Shown piece by piece: positions 1 to 10,424 of a stretch of 64,000 bases of DNA. Position 1 is the stretch's first letter, and each line of letters opens with the position of its first letter. The DNA lies in the NCBI GenBank assembly GCA_964558415.1, contig CAZLDI010000002.1:124001-188000 (forward strand), written 5' to 3'. A program made the translations under genes and the position numbers. Below the pieces are notes generated by a model. The model did no database searches and had not been told where the DNA came from. It saw nothing but the letters and a program-made list of their open reading frames with translations. Source of the stretch: CAZLDI01 sp964558415 (GTDB lineage: Bacteria; Chloroflexota; Dehalococcoidia; SM23-28-2; RBG-16-64-32).

Positions 1-3000
1 CGTGGCGAAGAAGCGGATCTCCTCGATGTTGAAGCCATCCGGGTTCTTGATCGGACAGCCGTCGTTGCGCTTCGTGCCGGTGGCGTGGTCGTCGGTGTCG
101 TTGTCGCAGCGCGCGCCCACCGTCTCCGGGTTGGCCGGCCCGAACACGGGGCAACCGTCGTTGGTGACGCCGTCGTCGTCATCATCATCGAGATCGGCGC
201 AGGAATCGCCACCGTTCGGCCCGCAATCAGCCGTGCTGGCGCCGCCGCATGGGTTGCCGGGATCCTCCTCTGCGGGGCCGCTGGTGGGGCAGCCGTCGTT
301 GGCGCGTCCGTCGCCATCGTTGTCCGCCGCGGCTCCTGTGCCTCCACACTCGTCGCTGAACTCGGACGTATCGACGGCGGCACAGCCGTCGTTGACCTTG
401 CCGTCGTTGTCGTCGTCGCGCTCAGCGAACGTGGTATCGGCGGCGTCGTCGCACTCCAACTCGGGTCCGTAACCACATGCCTTGGGGTTGACGGGGTCAG
501 TCACGTCGCAGATGAGGACAAACTTCAGGTCGTCCGTAGTGAGCCCATCGTTGCCGCGGTCTTTGAGCAGGCGGTCATCCTGCTGGCCAACGCCATCGCC
601 GTCACCAGCTGGGTCTATCAGCGCATTGGCGATGTAGTCGCGGAACTCATCGATCTTGGCGACGACGGTCTCCGCGGCCGCAGTCTGCAACGCGTCCGCG
701 GGCCCGCTGCCGCCGGGCTCGGTGACGGACTGCATCAGGTTCTCCCGCAGCTTACCGACGAAGTCCGTGCCAAGGCCGAGGTTGCCGAGCAGCGGCAGCT
801 TGAAGCCGAAGAGGTTACCGTTGAGGAGGTTCTCCAGCATGTCCAGCAGGTCGCCGAGACCGCTCTCAAGGAGCAGCAGGTCAAGCACAGCGTTGGCGAT
901 CTCCGCCGCGATGCCGCAGTTCGGCGGTTCGGTCACCGTCGCTGTGAATGTGGCGGGGAAGGCGAACGTGACCTTCAGCGTGCAGAGGTACTTGCCCTCC
1001 AGGTAGATGGGCAGTTTGGCGCAGACCGGGTCCGCGCCGCAGTCGGCCGGGTTGGAAACGGGTCCGGCCAACCCGCCGTTGGAGTTGAAGATGCTGGGTG
1101 TCAGCTCGGCGAAGTAAATCTTGCCGGGCGTAGCGACAGGATCGTCGATCGTCAGGTGGAACGAGGCGCCGAGGTTGGCTGACGGCGGAGCCGCCGGACA
1201 CCCGTCGTTTACCTCGCCACCGGCGTCGGCGTCGTCGTCAGTGTTGTTCTTGCATTGGAGCTGGTCCTCGGAGAGGCCAACCTCAGGGCAACCGTCGTTG
1301 ACGTAACCGTCGCCGCCTTCGTCGGTATCGTTGTTGCAGTCCGCGCCGGTCTCCGGGTCAGCACCTGCCTGCGGGCAGCCGTCGTTGACCTTGTCGGCGC
1401 CGCCGTCCTCGCTGGCGTCGACGGCGTCCGCGCACTGTGGGTTCTCGGCGCCGGTGAGGCCGGGACCGGGAACGGCCGGGCAGCCCTCGTTGACCAGGCT
1501 GTCAGCGGCGACGCTGTCGTCGTCGTCGTCGTTGGCGCACTGACTGCCGATCTCCGCCGTCGCGCCGATCTGGGCCGTGAGCGGGCCGACGTTGCCCTTG
1601 ATCTCGAAGTTCTGCGAGCCTACCGAGGCGCTGACGATGAGGTCGCTCGTCGGCTCCAGGAAGAACTGGATGGCTGATATGTCCGCGCCGCTCATCTCAA
1701 TACCGAAGTCGAGGTCCAACCGACCCTGGACGTTGGCGGTGAGCGTGCCGTGGGTCTCGAGGCCGATCAGATCGGCGGAGATGCCCAGGGTGCTGAGATC
1801 GAGGTTGAGCGAGACCTCCTTTGTCTTGCTCAGACCAAACCTGAGGTGGAACTTGAGATCGGAGCCGGCGACCGTGTCCACGAGCTGTATGGTCAGGTTG
1901 TCCGGGCAGCCGTCGTTGACCGCGCCGTCGGCCTCGCCGTCGTTCACGTCATTCTCGCACTGCGTGCCGGTCTCCGAGGCGCCACCGACCTGCGTGCAGC
2001 CCTCGTTGTGCAGCGAGTCGCCGTCTTCGTCTCCGGCGAGTCCGCAGATCGTCTCGGGCATGCCGCCGGGGAGCAGCCCCTCGATCTGCTTCTCGACCAG
2101 TTGGAGCGTGGGCTGTGCCGTGGGGCAGCCGTCGTTCGGGAAGCCATCGTTGTCGTCATCGAGACCCGGCTTGTCGGGGTCAGGACTGGGGTCCAGAGGG
2201 CCGCCGGGGGCCTCGCAGTCGCCCTCCGGGAAGGGCTCCGACTGCGCGCCGGGGCAACCGTCGTTGATGATGCCGTCGCCGTCGTCGTCCACCGCGTTGG
2301 CGCAGGAGTCACCGGCGCCCAGGCCGCAGGGCGGCAGGAATCCGGCCAGACAAGGATTGGTCGCATCCTCTTCGTTGAAGCCCTTTGCCGGGCATCCATC
2401 GTTGACGAAACCGTCTGCGTCGTCGTCGTTACTGTCGCCCGACCGGCAAGGCCAATCCGTCTCCGGCGCGCCGTCGGCTGCAGGGCCGCCGGGACAGCCG
2501 TCGTTTAGCGTACTGTCCGGGGGAGGTCCAGGTGTTTCTTCGTCGGCGGCGTCTTCGTCCCCGTCTCCAATGCAGGCGAAGTCGCCCTCCGGCGCGACGC
2601 GCATACCATCGGCGAGGTCGGCAAGGTCGCCGGCGTAGCTGAGGATGTCGGCGACGCTGCCGCCGACCAGCGGCAGCGGCTCGTTCAGGAGGCCGCCTTC
2701 TTGCTGCTGTATCTGGTCCGCCAGACCGTCGATCATTTCGAGCAGGCGGATGAGGATGGCCAGGGGGTCGTCCGTATTGAAGTCGAGCAGGTTGGCGATG
2801 TCGAGCTCATGCGCATCTATGGTGATCCCGGCAACGAGGGGGCTACAGTCTGTGTCCTCGTCGTCCGCTCCATCGGCCAGAGGAGGCGTCGGATCATCGA
2901 GTGCCTGATTGTCGTTGCCATCAGTGCAGGTGTCGGGGCCTGCACCGTCCTCGCTGCCGTCGACGACCAACGGGCCACTGACTCCCCCGCCGGCGATGAG

Positions 3001-6000
3001 GTCGCCGCTGGCAAGCGTTGCGCCGCCCAGCGTAGCGCTGATTGTGGCCTTGGCATCGATGAAGCCGTTGATGTCGGCGTCGATTAGCGACGTGATGTCG
3101 TTGAGCCCCGCGAGCAGCTCGGGCAGGGTAATGCGCTCATCACCGCCAGCCGGATCGGTGAGGTCTATGGTGAGGACGTTGCACTGCGGGTCGTTGCCGT
3201 CCTGGAAGAGGGAGCCGTCGTCGGAGCCGTCGACGGTGCCGCTGCCGTCGAAGTCGATCTTGCCACCGATGACGGAGAGGCCGGCGAACTCGCCGACGTC
3301 GTTCTCATCGACCTGGCCGTCGTCGTTGAGGTCGACGCCGCCATCGATGATGTCGACGCCGGCGATTGTGCCGTCGTCGCCTGTGTCGGGCGGAGCAGCG
3401 TCGTCACCGTCCACGTCCACGGTGCCGTCCTTGATCTCGGCGCCGTCGTCATCGTTATCCTTGCCGTCGCCGCAGTCGGCGTTGGTCTTGCCGTCCTCCG
3501 GCAGGAAGATGGAGTAGCTGCCCATATTCCCGGCGTTGCCGTCCGTGTGGCAGTCGGCGTCACCAATATCCATGCCGTCGCCACCGCCGTTGTCCGCACC
3601 GTCGTTGCAGGTATTGGTTGTCGGGTCCTCGGAGGCGCCGATGGTGGCGACGCCGTTTTCGAGCGACACCCCGAGGATGCCGATTAGCGCAGACGCGGTC
3701 ACATCCGCTTCGAACTGAAGGTCGAGCTTGAGCTCCGGCCCGGGGCCATCGGTCTTGATGAACAGACGGTCTTCGATCGTTAGCAGGCACTCGCCGTCCG
3801 CGAGGTCCTTGAAGAGATCGCCGTCGTCGTCCATGCCGTTGTAGCAGGAGGCGCCCCCTTCCATGAGGTTGCACTCAGGCGCGAGGGCGTCTGTGATACC
3901 GTCGGCATTGTTGTCGATCGTGTCCGCGCAGGAGCCCAGTCCTCCGCCCGCCTCCTTGGGGCCGCAGTCCGGGTCGAGGCCGTCCATGCCGTCCATGCTG
4001 TCGTTGTCCACGTTGTCGCGACAGCTGTCTTCCGCACCGCCGGGGCTTTCAACCGGGTTGTCCGGGAAGTCGCGCAGGTCGAGGCCGAAGGTGAGGTTCA
4101 AGTCGTAGCCGGCCGTGACGGCGGCCGTGGCGTCAGCGGAAAGCTGGACGCCATTAATCACCTCTAGGTCCTCGCTGAAGTTAAGCGGGGCCTTGCACTG
4201 GGCGTCGGAGTTGTCTATCTGGTTGTCAGCGTCGTTATCGGCGCCGTCGTCGCAGGTGCCCCTTCCTTCGCTGCGACCGGCAACGTACGGCTTCGCGGGG
4301 TTGTCTTCGATGTGGCAGTCAGCGTCTGCCATGTCGGTGCCGCCGCCGCCGTCGTTGTCCACGCCGTCAGCGCAGGTACCGTCCTGCACGCCGTCCTCGG
4401 GACGCGAGCCGTCGTAGCTGTCTGCGTTGGAGGCGTTCGCGTCGGTGTGGCAGTCCGTGTCCGCGGTGTCCGCGCCGTCCGGCGGACCGGACTTGTTCTC
4501 GACGCCGTCCGCGCACGTTGGTGTGCGGCCTTCGCCCGCGCCGGTGGAGAACTCGTCCTCGAGGTTCAGCTCATAAGTGAGCGTGCGGGCGAGATGGTCG
4601 TAGTCCAGCGGCAGCTCAGGGATAGACTCCTCCGGCAAACCGAGCGCAAGGGCGAGGGCCGCCCGGAACTTGGCCTGGAAGTCCTCGGCGTCCTTGAAGT
4701 CAGGCTGGCCGGTGTTCGGGTCAATGAGCGTGGTGAGGGCCGCGTGCAGGCGGTCGGCAACGGCTACGACGTCACCGATGCTGGCATCGGTGAATGGCAG
4801 TTCCGTGTCGAGCACGCCCGTGTTCTGGAGGGACTGGAGCCAATCCAGCAGCTCGCCGAGCGCGGTCAGGAAGCCGAGAGCGCTGAGGTTATTAAAGGGG
4901 TTGAGGGCGCCCATGTCCTGGAACTCCAGGCTGGGGTTACCGGGGTTCAGGCTGTAGTGGAACTTGACGCGCGGGTCGGAGCGCGGGCAACCGTCGTTGA
5001 CGGCGCCGTCGCCATCGTCGTTCGTGTTGTTCGCGCACTGAGCGTCGGCCTCCGCTGTTCCGTCCGCCGGGCAGCCGTCGTTGGTCTTGCCGTCTCGGTC
5101 ATCATCGTCGCTGTCGGAGCAGTCGGCGCCAGTCTCTGGCGCGGTGACATCGAAGAGGTTCGTACGCAATGGGATGTTGGCGTCGACGAGCCCGTGGGGC
5201 GTGATATCGATGAGGTCTTCAATGCCGGTGTTCTCTATCTCGCGCACAGTAATGCGGTTCGGGGCGGGCGAGCTGGGATCGGGGTCGACAAGGACGACGG
5301 TGACGTCGGCACTGGCGCTGATGTCAGCGCCTTCGTCGGGCTCGCCCGGGGTGTCGAACTGGTCGTCAGTCGTGAGCTCGAAGAAGCCGAGCCGCGCGGA
5401 GATTACGAGATCTTCGATATTGGTCTGGGCCGTGAACTTCAGGTTCGCGAATTCGACGAAGAACGCGTCCTTGCAGGTATCCGGGTCGGCCGTGTTGTAC
5501 AGACTGTCGTCGAAGCCGAACTTGAAGGCCGCGTTCAGGGTGAGCGTAACCGGCGCATCACCGTCAAGATTGAGGCCGGCGGTGTCGCCGCCTGCGGAGA
5601 GGTCGAGAGGTGCGTTGACGGTCTTTGATAGCGTGAGGTTGAGGTCCAGGGTAAGGATGCCACCGGGACCGCCTTCGAAGTCGAACCCGGCGTCAATGAG
5701 CACATCGACGCCGCCAACATTGCCGCTGAGGCCGCCTTCTGTGACGTTTTGTTCCAGTCTATCGATGATCTGTTGAAGGTTGGTGACCGTACCGGGGCTG
5801 AGCGTGTTCAGGATATTCCCCAGGTTGAGCCCGCTGTCGCCGGCAAGGCTCACGTCCAGCATCTGGAGCACCTTGTGCAGGTCGCTCAGGTGAGCGCTGA
5901 CCGTCGTGCCGGATGGGGCCATGCGGACGAGACTGCTGAAGAAGTTGCCGATGCCACAGGAAACGCCCTCTGCGGTGTCGGTGCTGATTGGCGTGGCGCC

Positions 6001-9000
6001 GAGGCCGCTGACTTTCCAGATGCCGCGGCCCTGGGTACCGATGTAGAAGGTGCCGCTGGCGTCGAAGTAGGCATCCCACGGCCGCGGTATGTCTTCGTCA
6101 CGCTCAGCCGGCGGTGTCGCGGTCACGGCACCGTTACAACCATCGTCATTAGTGCCGTCGCCGTCTTCATCGAGACCGTTGTCACAGCGCGCGATGATCG
6201 CGACCTTCTTCCAGGTGCTCCCGAAGTCCTCGCTGATGAAGACGCCGGAGTCGTGGCCGCCGGCGACGACTATGCTGCTGGCGCCGGTGGCGTGAGGGCT
6301 GATTTCGAGGAGTGAGGGCTGGGCGTAAACGCCGTGGGTGCTGAGGTCGAGCGCGCCTGTCACGGGCTGGGGCTTAACGCCGCTGCCGGCGACGAGCGAA
6401 GTGAGGGTCGCGTCCGGAGTCCAGGTGGTGCCGCCATCAATGGAAGAGATGATCGTGGGCCCGGACGGGGCGAGCCTGGTCATGTACAGACGCATCGGGT
6501 CCTTGGGGTGAGCGGCGTACATGCCGGTTGTGACTTTGCAGTCAGGATCGGCGAAGTCGATGCCGGGATCTCCGCCGTTATCGATGGTGTCGAAGCAACT
6601 GTTGGCGCCGCCGCCCGCCTCGCGGGAGAGCGGCAGGCGTGTCCAGGAGCCCGCGCCCGTGCCCGTGAACTTCCAGAGCTCACCGCCCGGGTCCTCGTCC
6701 GTCGAGAGATCGAGGTCGTCGTCGACACCGTTAGTGATGTCTTCGTTCATCATGCCGTCGCGGTCGTCGTCGTAGCCGCCGCTGCACTCGAAGCGTATGG
6801 TACTGGCGTTGGCGCCGGCGCCGGCGGTGACGGCGTAGAAGGTGGGCACACCGCCACTGACGGTAGCTTGAACAGCGCAGACGTTGGGAGGAACGGTGCC
6901 GGTGCCCAGCAGCGTCCAGGCGGAGGCCCCTGTGTTAGTCGTGATTGAGACTCCGGCAGTGGTGGCGGCCACGTAGCTGCCGGCGGCCCACTGGTCGATC
7001 GAGTCCAGCTGCTGGAAGCCCTTCAGGGTACCGGGAGGGTTGTTTGCCAAAGGGGTGGCGCACCCGTCGTTAACAACGGTGTCCAGCTGGACCCCGAGCG
7101 TCGTGGGGTTGTTATCTTCGTCGTCAGTGCCGTTCTGGCACTGGTCAACCTCCGGCGGGCCGACCGCAGCGCAGCCATCGTTCGCTGCGTTGTCGGCGTC
7201 GTCATCAAGGTCGTTGGCGCATTGCGCCGGTGTCTCGGCGATGCCCGAGACGGGACAACCGTCGTTCACGGCACCGTCTCCATCGTCGTCTGTGCGGTTG
7301 GCGACGACCGTGTCGCAAAGGTCAACTTCCGGGAAGTTATCGTTGAAGACAACCCTGCGCAGATTCGTGCCGGGGCCGCAGCACAGCGTGAAGATCGCGC
7401 CGGAAGCGTCCGACTCAATGTCGAAGACATCGCAGCACTGGGTGTTCGCCCAGGCGCCGCCGGCGTCCTTGCTGGTGCTCAGGCCCACGTCCTGGGCGCC
7501 GATGTAGAGGTCGGTGTTGACGGGCGGGCCGGCCTGCTGCGCACCGTCGATATCCCAGAGCCATTGGGCGTGGATGCCGGTGTCGGAGCGGGCCCAGGTG
7601 ACGCCGCAGTCGTTGGACTTGTAGACGCCGGCGTCGTTCGAAATGTAGAGGGGACAGCGCGGCACGGGTGAGGTTGGGTCGAACTCGATATCCTCAGGGT
7701 CAGCGTGAATGGACACGTCGACCTGGGTGGTGGCGCCGGCGCAGTCCATGCCGGCCTGGTTGGTGCAGGACATGCGCATCGTCTGGACGCCGTTGCCGAA
7801 GTAGATGTCGAAGGTGCGGAGCGGGCAGCCGTCGTTGGCACGCCCGGGATAGGTGGGACCGTCGGCGTCGCTGTCGCCGGCGGTAGCGGTGTCAGGAATG
7901 TCGCACTGGTTGACGTCGGTACCCTCGCTGTTATCGCCGGAGGAGACGTTCGTGTTGTTGTCGACGGCGCAGCCGTCGTTGATGAAACCGTCGAGGTCGT
8001 TGTCGAGGTCATCCGCACATGCCACTTCTGCTGCCGCGTCCGTGGCCGGGTCGCCACCGCCGCAGCCGTCGTCGGCGATCGTGTCGCCGTCGTTGTCGAC
8101 GCCGTTGTTGGCCCCGGTGCACTGCGGGCCGAATTCGGGGAAGCCGCGCGCCGGGCAGCCGTCGTTGATCTTGCCGTCAAGGTCGTCGTCGTCCGTGTCG
8201 TTGCCGCAGGTGTTCAGAACCTCGGTAGCGGGCCCGCCGATAGCAGGGCAGCCGTCGTTGATGGCGCCGTCACCGTCGTCGTTCGTAGCGTTCTGACAGT
8301 TCGCGCCGCTTTCAGGCGCGCCGCTGGCTGGACATCCGTCATTGACGGTGTTGTCGCCGTCATCGTCGATAGCGTTGCCGCACTGGTCGCTGTCTTCCTT
8401 GTCGGTGCCGGAGACAGGGCAACCTTCGTTGATGAAGGTATCGCCATCAGTGTCGGCATTGTCATTGCACTGCAGCCCTGATTCCGGTGTGGCGTCTGTG
8501 AGATTGCTGACGACGTAGACCGGGCGTCCGCCACCGATGGGGTTGATATTCGTCCAGGTCTGCCCACCGTCGTCTGACTCGTACACGCCGGCCGGCAAAG
8601 TCAGCGCGCCAACGATGCCCGGAGCGCCAACGATCACGAAGATGACGTCCGGGTTCACGGGCGAAGCAGCGATCGAGCATGTGGCGAAGACGTTTGTCCC
8701 TGCCGCTACAAGTTGAGCTACAGCGTCGGCGAGGTCCGGGCGGACCCAGGACTGTCCGTCGTCCAGGGAGCGGAAGTGCCCTTCGTCGCCGCAGACATCG
8801 ATGATGCCGTGATCATGGACGGCAACGTCCCAGACGCGGCCGCCGATCGTGGCGGGATTGGGGTCTATGTGGTTCCAGGTGGCGCCTGAGTCCAGGCTGA
8901 TGGCGACGCCGCACTTGGTACCTACGAACACCTTATGCGCGGCGTCGGGCCGCACGGCGATGCCGAACGCGGACGGCTCTCCGGACGCGCCGGACCAGCC

Positions 9001-9666
9001 GGCTGGATCGTTCAGGATTGTAGTCTGGCCTGTACAAGTGCCGGTATCTGGTACCGTCGGATGCGACCAGGTAACGCCGCCGTCCGTGCTGACGTTGATG
9101 CCGGCGTCGCTTGCGTCGGAAGGCGTGCGGCCGTCGTAGAAGGAGGTTGAGTACACAGTCAGAGGGAGGGCTGAGTCTTCGATGAGGGAGGCGACATAAC
9201 TGGTGGCGTCAGAGGCGTCACCGTCGGAGTGGCAGTCAGGATCGCCCTTGTCGGTCAGAGTGTCGCCGCCGTTGTCGGTGGTGTCAGCGCAGCTCTGCGG
9301 GTCAAGCGCTACGTCCCAGACGGCGTTCGCCCGGTGCTCGTTGAGGCGTGACCAGTTGGCGCCGCCATCGGTTGTGCGGTAGAGGCCGCCCCACTCGGTG
9401 GCCGCATAGGCGACATTGGGGTTGCCGTTTTGCACGGCAATGCCGTTGATGCGCCCGGCCCAGCCGCCGTGCTGCTGCGGCGGGACCGTAGAGGGGTCCG
9501 GGCTGACGTCCGTGACGATGAACGGCGCGGGCGGCACAGCGCCGGCGGGCTCCACGCGCATAGACGCCAATGCCAAAACACCAACGATGAGGAAGATTGC
9601 GCCTTTGCGCATGGTCCGGAAGACCGCGTCAGCGGACGTTTCTCGCACTTGCCTTGGTGCCCTCAT
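1..9666 (-). CDS. Giant secreted propeller/Ca-loop repeat protein, C-terminus beyond window
   Basis: This frame stays open from the ATG at 9666 to the left edge, giving at least 3,222 residues; the C-terminus lies outside. Frame continuity was spot-checked by translating around 9300, 8500, 6100, 4100, 2150 and 60. Residues 1-45 have a basic start and a hydrophobic stretch (about 21-37), so Sec export is likely. Residues about 60-400 hold BNR/VPS10-type repeats (TTDGGANW, STDGGVTW, SLDSGATW, SDDGGQTW), which recur near 670-710 and 1050-1225. These alternate with two Cys-bounded Asp-rich loops: about 25 of type CxN-DDDGDGxxNDGCP (mostly residues 400-870, 1530-1560, 2390-2820, 3095-3222), and about nine of type C-DNxxD-DxDC (mostly 1710-2280). 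Such loops bind calcium in related families, so an extracellular structural role is inferred. The intervening beta-rich and helical stretches match no family I recognise. The gene at 9691-10317 lies 24 nt upstream and probably shares its transcript. Confidence 0.85.
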   Translation of the reverse strand, partial: MRAPRQVRETSADAVFRTMRKGAIFLIVGVLALASMRVEPAGAVPPAPFIVTDVSPDPSTVPPQQHGGWAGRINGIAVQNGNPNVAYAATEWGGLYRTTDGGANWSRLNEHRANAVWDVALDPQSCADTTDNGGDTLTDKGDPDCHSDGDASDATSYVASLIEDSALPLTVYSTSFYDGRTPSDASDAGINVSTDGGVTWSHPTVPDTGTCTGQTTILNDPAGWSGASGEPSAFGIAVRPDAAHKVFVGTKCGVAISLDSGATWNHIDPNPATIGGRVWDVAVHDHGIIDVCGDEGHFRSLDDGQSWVRPDLADAVAQLVAAGTNVFATCSIAASPVNPDVIFVIVGAPGIVGALTLPAGVYESDDGGQTWTNINPIGGGRPVYVVSNLTDATPESGLQCNDNADTDGDTFINEGCPVSGTDKEDSDQCGNAIDDDGDNTVNDGCPASGAPESGANCQNATNDDGDGAINDGCPAIGGPATEVLNTCGNDTDDDDLDGKINDGCPARGFPEFGPQCTGANNGVDNDGDTIADDGCGGGDPATDAAAEVACADDLDNDLDGFINDGCAVDNNTNVSSGDNSEGTDVNQCDIPDTATAGDSDADGPTYPGRANDGCPLRTFDIYFGNGVQTMRMSCTNQAGMDCAGATTQVDVSIHADPEDIEFDPTSPVPRCPLYISNDAGVYKSNDCGVTWARSDTGIHAQWLWDIDGAQQAGPPVNTDLYIGAQDVGLSTSKDAGGAWANTQCCDVFDIESDASGAIFTLCCGPGTNLRRVVFNDNFPEVDLCDTVVANRTDDDGDGAVNDGCPVSGIAETPAQCANDLDDDADNAANDGCAAVGPPEVDQCQNGTDDEDNNPTTLGVQLDTVVNDGCATPLANNPPGTLKGFQQLDSIDQWAAGSYVAATTAGVSITTNTGASAWTLLGTGTVPPNVCAVQATVSGGVPTFYAVTAGAGANASTIRFECSGGYDDDRDGMMNEDITNGVDDDLDLSTDEDPGGELWKFTGTGAGSWTRLPLSREAGGGANSCFDTIDNGGDPGIDFADPDCKVTTGMYAAHPKDPMRLYMTRLAPSGPTIISSIDGGTTWTPDATLTSLVAGSGVKPQPVTGALDLSTHGVYAQPSLLEISPHATGASSIVVAGGHDSGVFISEDFGSTWKKVAIIARCDNGLDEDGDGTNDDGCNGAVTATPPAERDEDIPRPWDAYFDASGTFYIGTQGRGIWKVSGLGATPISTDTAEGVSCGIGNFFSSLVRMAPSGTTVSAHLSDLHKVLQMLDVSLAGDSGLNLGNILNTLSPGTVTNLQQIIDRLEQNVTEGGLSGNVGGVDVLIDAGFDFEGGPGGILTLDLNLTLSKTVNAPLDLSAGGDTAGLNLDGDAPVTLTLNAAFKFGFDDSLYNTADPDTCKDAFFVEFANLKFTAQTNIEDLVISARLGFFELTTDDQFDTPGEPDEGADISASADVTVVLVDPDPSSPAPNRITVREIENTGIEDLIDITPHGLVDANIPLRTNLFDVTAPETGADCSDSDDDDRDGKTNDGCPADGTAEADAQCANNTNDDGDGAVNDGCPRSDPRVKFHYSLNPGNPSLEFQDMGALNPFNNLSALGFLTALGELLDWLQSLQNTGVLDTELPFTDASIGDVVAVADRLHAALTTLIDPNTGQPDFKDAEDFQAKFRAALALALGLPEESIPELPLDYDHLARTLTYELNLEDEFSTGAGEGRTPTCADGVENKSGPPDGADTADTDCHTDANASNADSYDGSRPEDGVQDGTCADGVDNDGGGGTDMADADCHIEDNPAKPYVAGRSEGRGTCDDGADNDADNQIDNSDAQCKAPLNFSEDLEVINGVQLSADATAAVTAGYDLNLTFGLDLRDFPDNPVESPGGAEDSCRDNVDNDSMDGMDGLDPDCGPKEAGGGLGSCADTIDNNADGITDALAPECNLMEGGASCYNGMDDDGDLFKDLADGECLLTIEDRLFIKTDGPGPELKLDLQFEADVTASALIGILGVSLENGVATIGASEDPTTNTCNDGADNGGGDGMDIGDADCHTDGNAGNMGSYSIFLPEDGKTNADCGDGKDNDDDGAEIKDGTVDVDGDDAAPPDTGDDGTIAGVDIIDGGVDLNDDGQVDENDVGEFAGLSVIGGKIDFDGSGTVDGSDDGSLFQDGNDPQCNVLTIDLTDPAGGDERITLPELLAGLNDITSLIDADINGFIDAKATISATLGGATLASGDLIAGGGVSGPLVVDGSEDGAGPDTCTDGNDNQALDDPTPPLADGADDEDTDCSPLVAGITIDAHELDIANLLDFNTDDPLAILIRLLEMIDGLADQIQQQEGGLLNEPLPLVGGSVADILSYAGDLADLADGMRVAPEGDFACIGDGDEDAADEETPGPPPDSTLNDGCPGGPAADGAPETDWPCRSGDSNDDDADGFVNDGCPAKGFNEEDATNPCLAGFLPPCGLGAGDSCANAVDDDGDGIINDGCPGAQSEPFPEGDCEAPGGPLDPSPDPDKPGLDDDNDGFPNDGCPTAQPTLQLVEKQIEGLLPGGMPETICGLAGDEDGDSLHNEGCTQVGGASETGTQCENDVNDGEADGAVNDGCPDNLTIQLVDTVAGSDLKFHLRFGLSKTKEVSLNLDLSTLGISADLIGLETHGTLTANVQGRLDLDFGIEMSGADISAIQFFLEPTSDLIVSASVGSQNFEIKGNVGPLTAQIGATAEIGSQCANDDDDDSVAADSLVNEGCPAVPGPGLTGAENPQCADAVDASEDGGADKVNDGCPQAGADPETGADCNNDTDEGGDGYVNDGCPEVGLSEDQLQCKNNTDDDADAGGEVNDGCPAAPPSANLGASFHLTIDDPVATPGKIYFAELTPSIFNSNGGLAGPVSNPADCGADPVCAKLPIYLEGKYLCTLKVTFAFPATFTATVTEPPNCGIAAEIANAVLDLLLLESGLGDLLDMLENLLNGNLFGFKLPLLGNLGLGTDFVGKLRENLMQSVTEPGGSGPADALQTAAAETVVAKIDEFRDYIANALIDPAGDGDGVGQQDDRLLKDRGNDGLTTDDLKFVLICDVTDPVNPKACGYGPELECDDAADTTFAERDDDNDGKVNDGCAAVDTSEFSDECGGTGAAADNDGDGRANDGCPTSGPAEEDPGNPCGGASTADCGPNGGDSCADLDDDDDDGVTNDGCPVFGPANPETVGARCDNDTDDHATGTKRNDGCPIKNPDGFNIEEIRFFAT

Positions 9667-9690
9667 GTTCGGTCCTCCTCTTTGTGCCGC

Positions 9691-10317
9691 TTACTGCGCG
9701 AAATCTGGGGGCGGGCAGGCCGCCGTCGGAACGTTGTTTGCGATACCGGCGACCCAGCCGCCGTTGATTCTTGTGTTGACTCGCCAGGAGAAGATGAAGC
9801 CAGCCGGAATCCTCCAGCCCAAAGATGTGAGGCCCGGTTCCAGGCTCTGCGAACTGAAAAATGGCGGGGTGACGAACCGCTGCGCGGAGAAGTCCAGTTC
9901 CAGGCGCTGTTCTTCGCCCGCCGGTTCAGAGGTGGACCAGAAGAAAACAGCGGCAAGGTCAAGCTCCGGCGTGCACTCCAGCGCGACGTCCCCTGGGGTG
10001 GCCGGCGTGAATCCCGATGGAGGGTCTCTGAAGTCATCCTCTTCGATGGGGCTATCGGTGGGTTCCGCTGCCAGTGGTGTTGGCGTTGGCACCGGGGTGT
10101 CTGTTGCCGTTCCGGGACCGCCGTTGCCGTCTCCATTGCCATTGCTGGATTGTCCGTTCGAGCTACCATCCGATCCACCGTCAATGGCGATGATGGCGAT
10201 GACTATAGCCACTGTCGCAGCAATGCCAATGCCAAGGGCAATGAGCCAGAGGGATCGGATTCTGACGCCACTCCGGCCCGAAAGCCCATTCGTTTCGGCT
10301 TCGAGATCGTCGCTCAT
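9691..10317 (-). CDS. Single-pass membrane protein with FN3-like exported domain
   Basis: 208 residues. A cytoplasmic N-terminus (1-23) is followed by one strongly hydrophobic segment (about 24-45), a Ser/Gly/Asn-rich and Thr-Pro linker (46-85), and a C-terminal domain (about 108-205). That domain has beta-strand spacing and an FSWRV...GGWVAG end like a fibronectin type III fold; the assignment is by eye. The topology suggests an anchor with an external binding domain. It is the first gene after a strong promoter and a leader terminator, and lies 24 nt upstream of the giant repeat protein, so it may anchor or help present that protein. No enzymatic motif is visible. Confidence 0.75.
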   Translation of the reverse strand: MSDDLEAETNGLSGRSGVRIRSLWLIALGIGIAATVAIVIAIIAIDGGSDGSSNGQSSNGNGDGNGGPGTATDTPVPTPTPLAAEPTDSPIEEDDFRDPPSGFTPATPGDVALECTPELDLAAVFFWSTSEPAGEEQRLELDFSAQRFVTPPFFSSQSLEPGLTSLGWRIPAGFIFSWRVNTRINGGWVAGIANNVPTAACPPPDFAQ

Positions 10318-10332
10318 TCACTCCAATCCGAC

Positions 10333-10357
10333 AAAAAAACCGGCAGTACACTGCCGG
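10333..10357 (-). terminator. Intrinsic terminator inside the leader of the 10317 gene
   Basis: On the minus strand a 7-bp perfect stem (CCGGCAG/CTGCCGG, loop TGTA, 10340-10357) is followed directly by seven T (10333-10339). It sits between the promoter at 10425-10452 and the ATG at 10317, with no gene in between. It therefore should end transcripts before the gene unless anti-terminated. This is the geometry of transcription attenuation. Confidence 0.75.
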
Positions 10358-10424
10358 CCATACGCCGATCTCTCCACCTGCTGCACCGCACCCCCTCTGT
10401 CGCAGCGACTGAAACTTGTTCACA

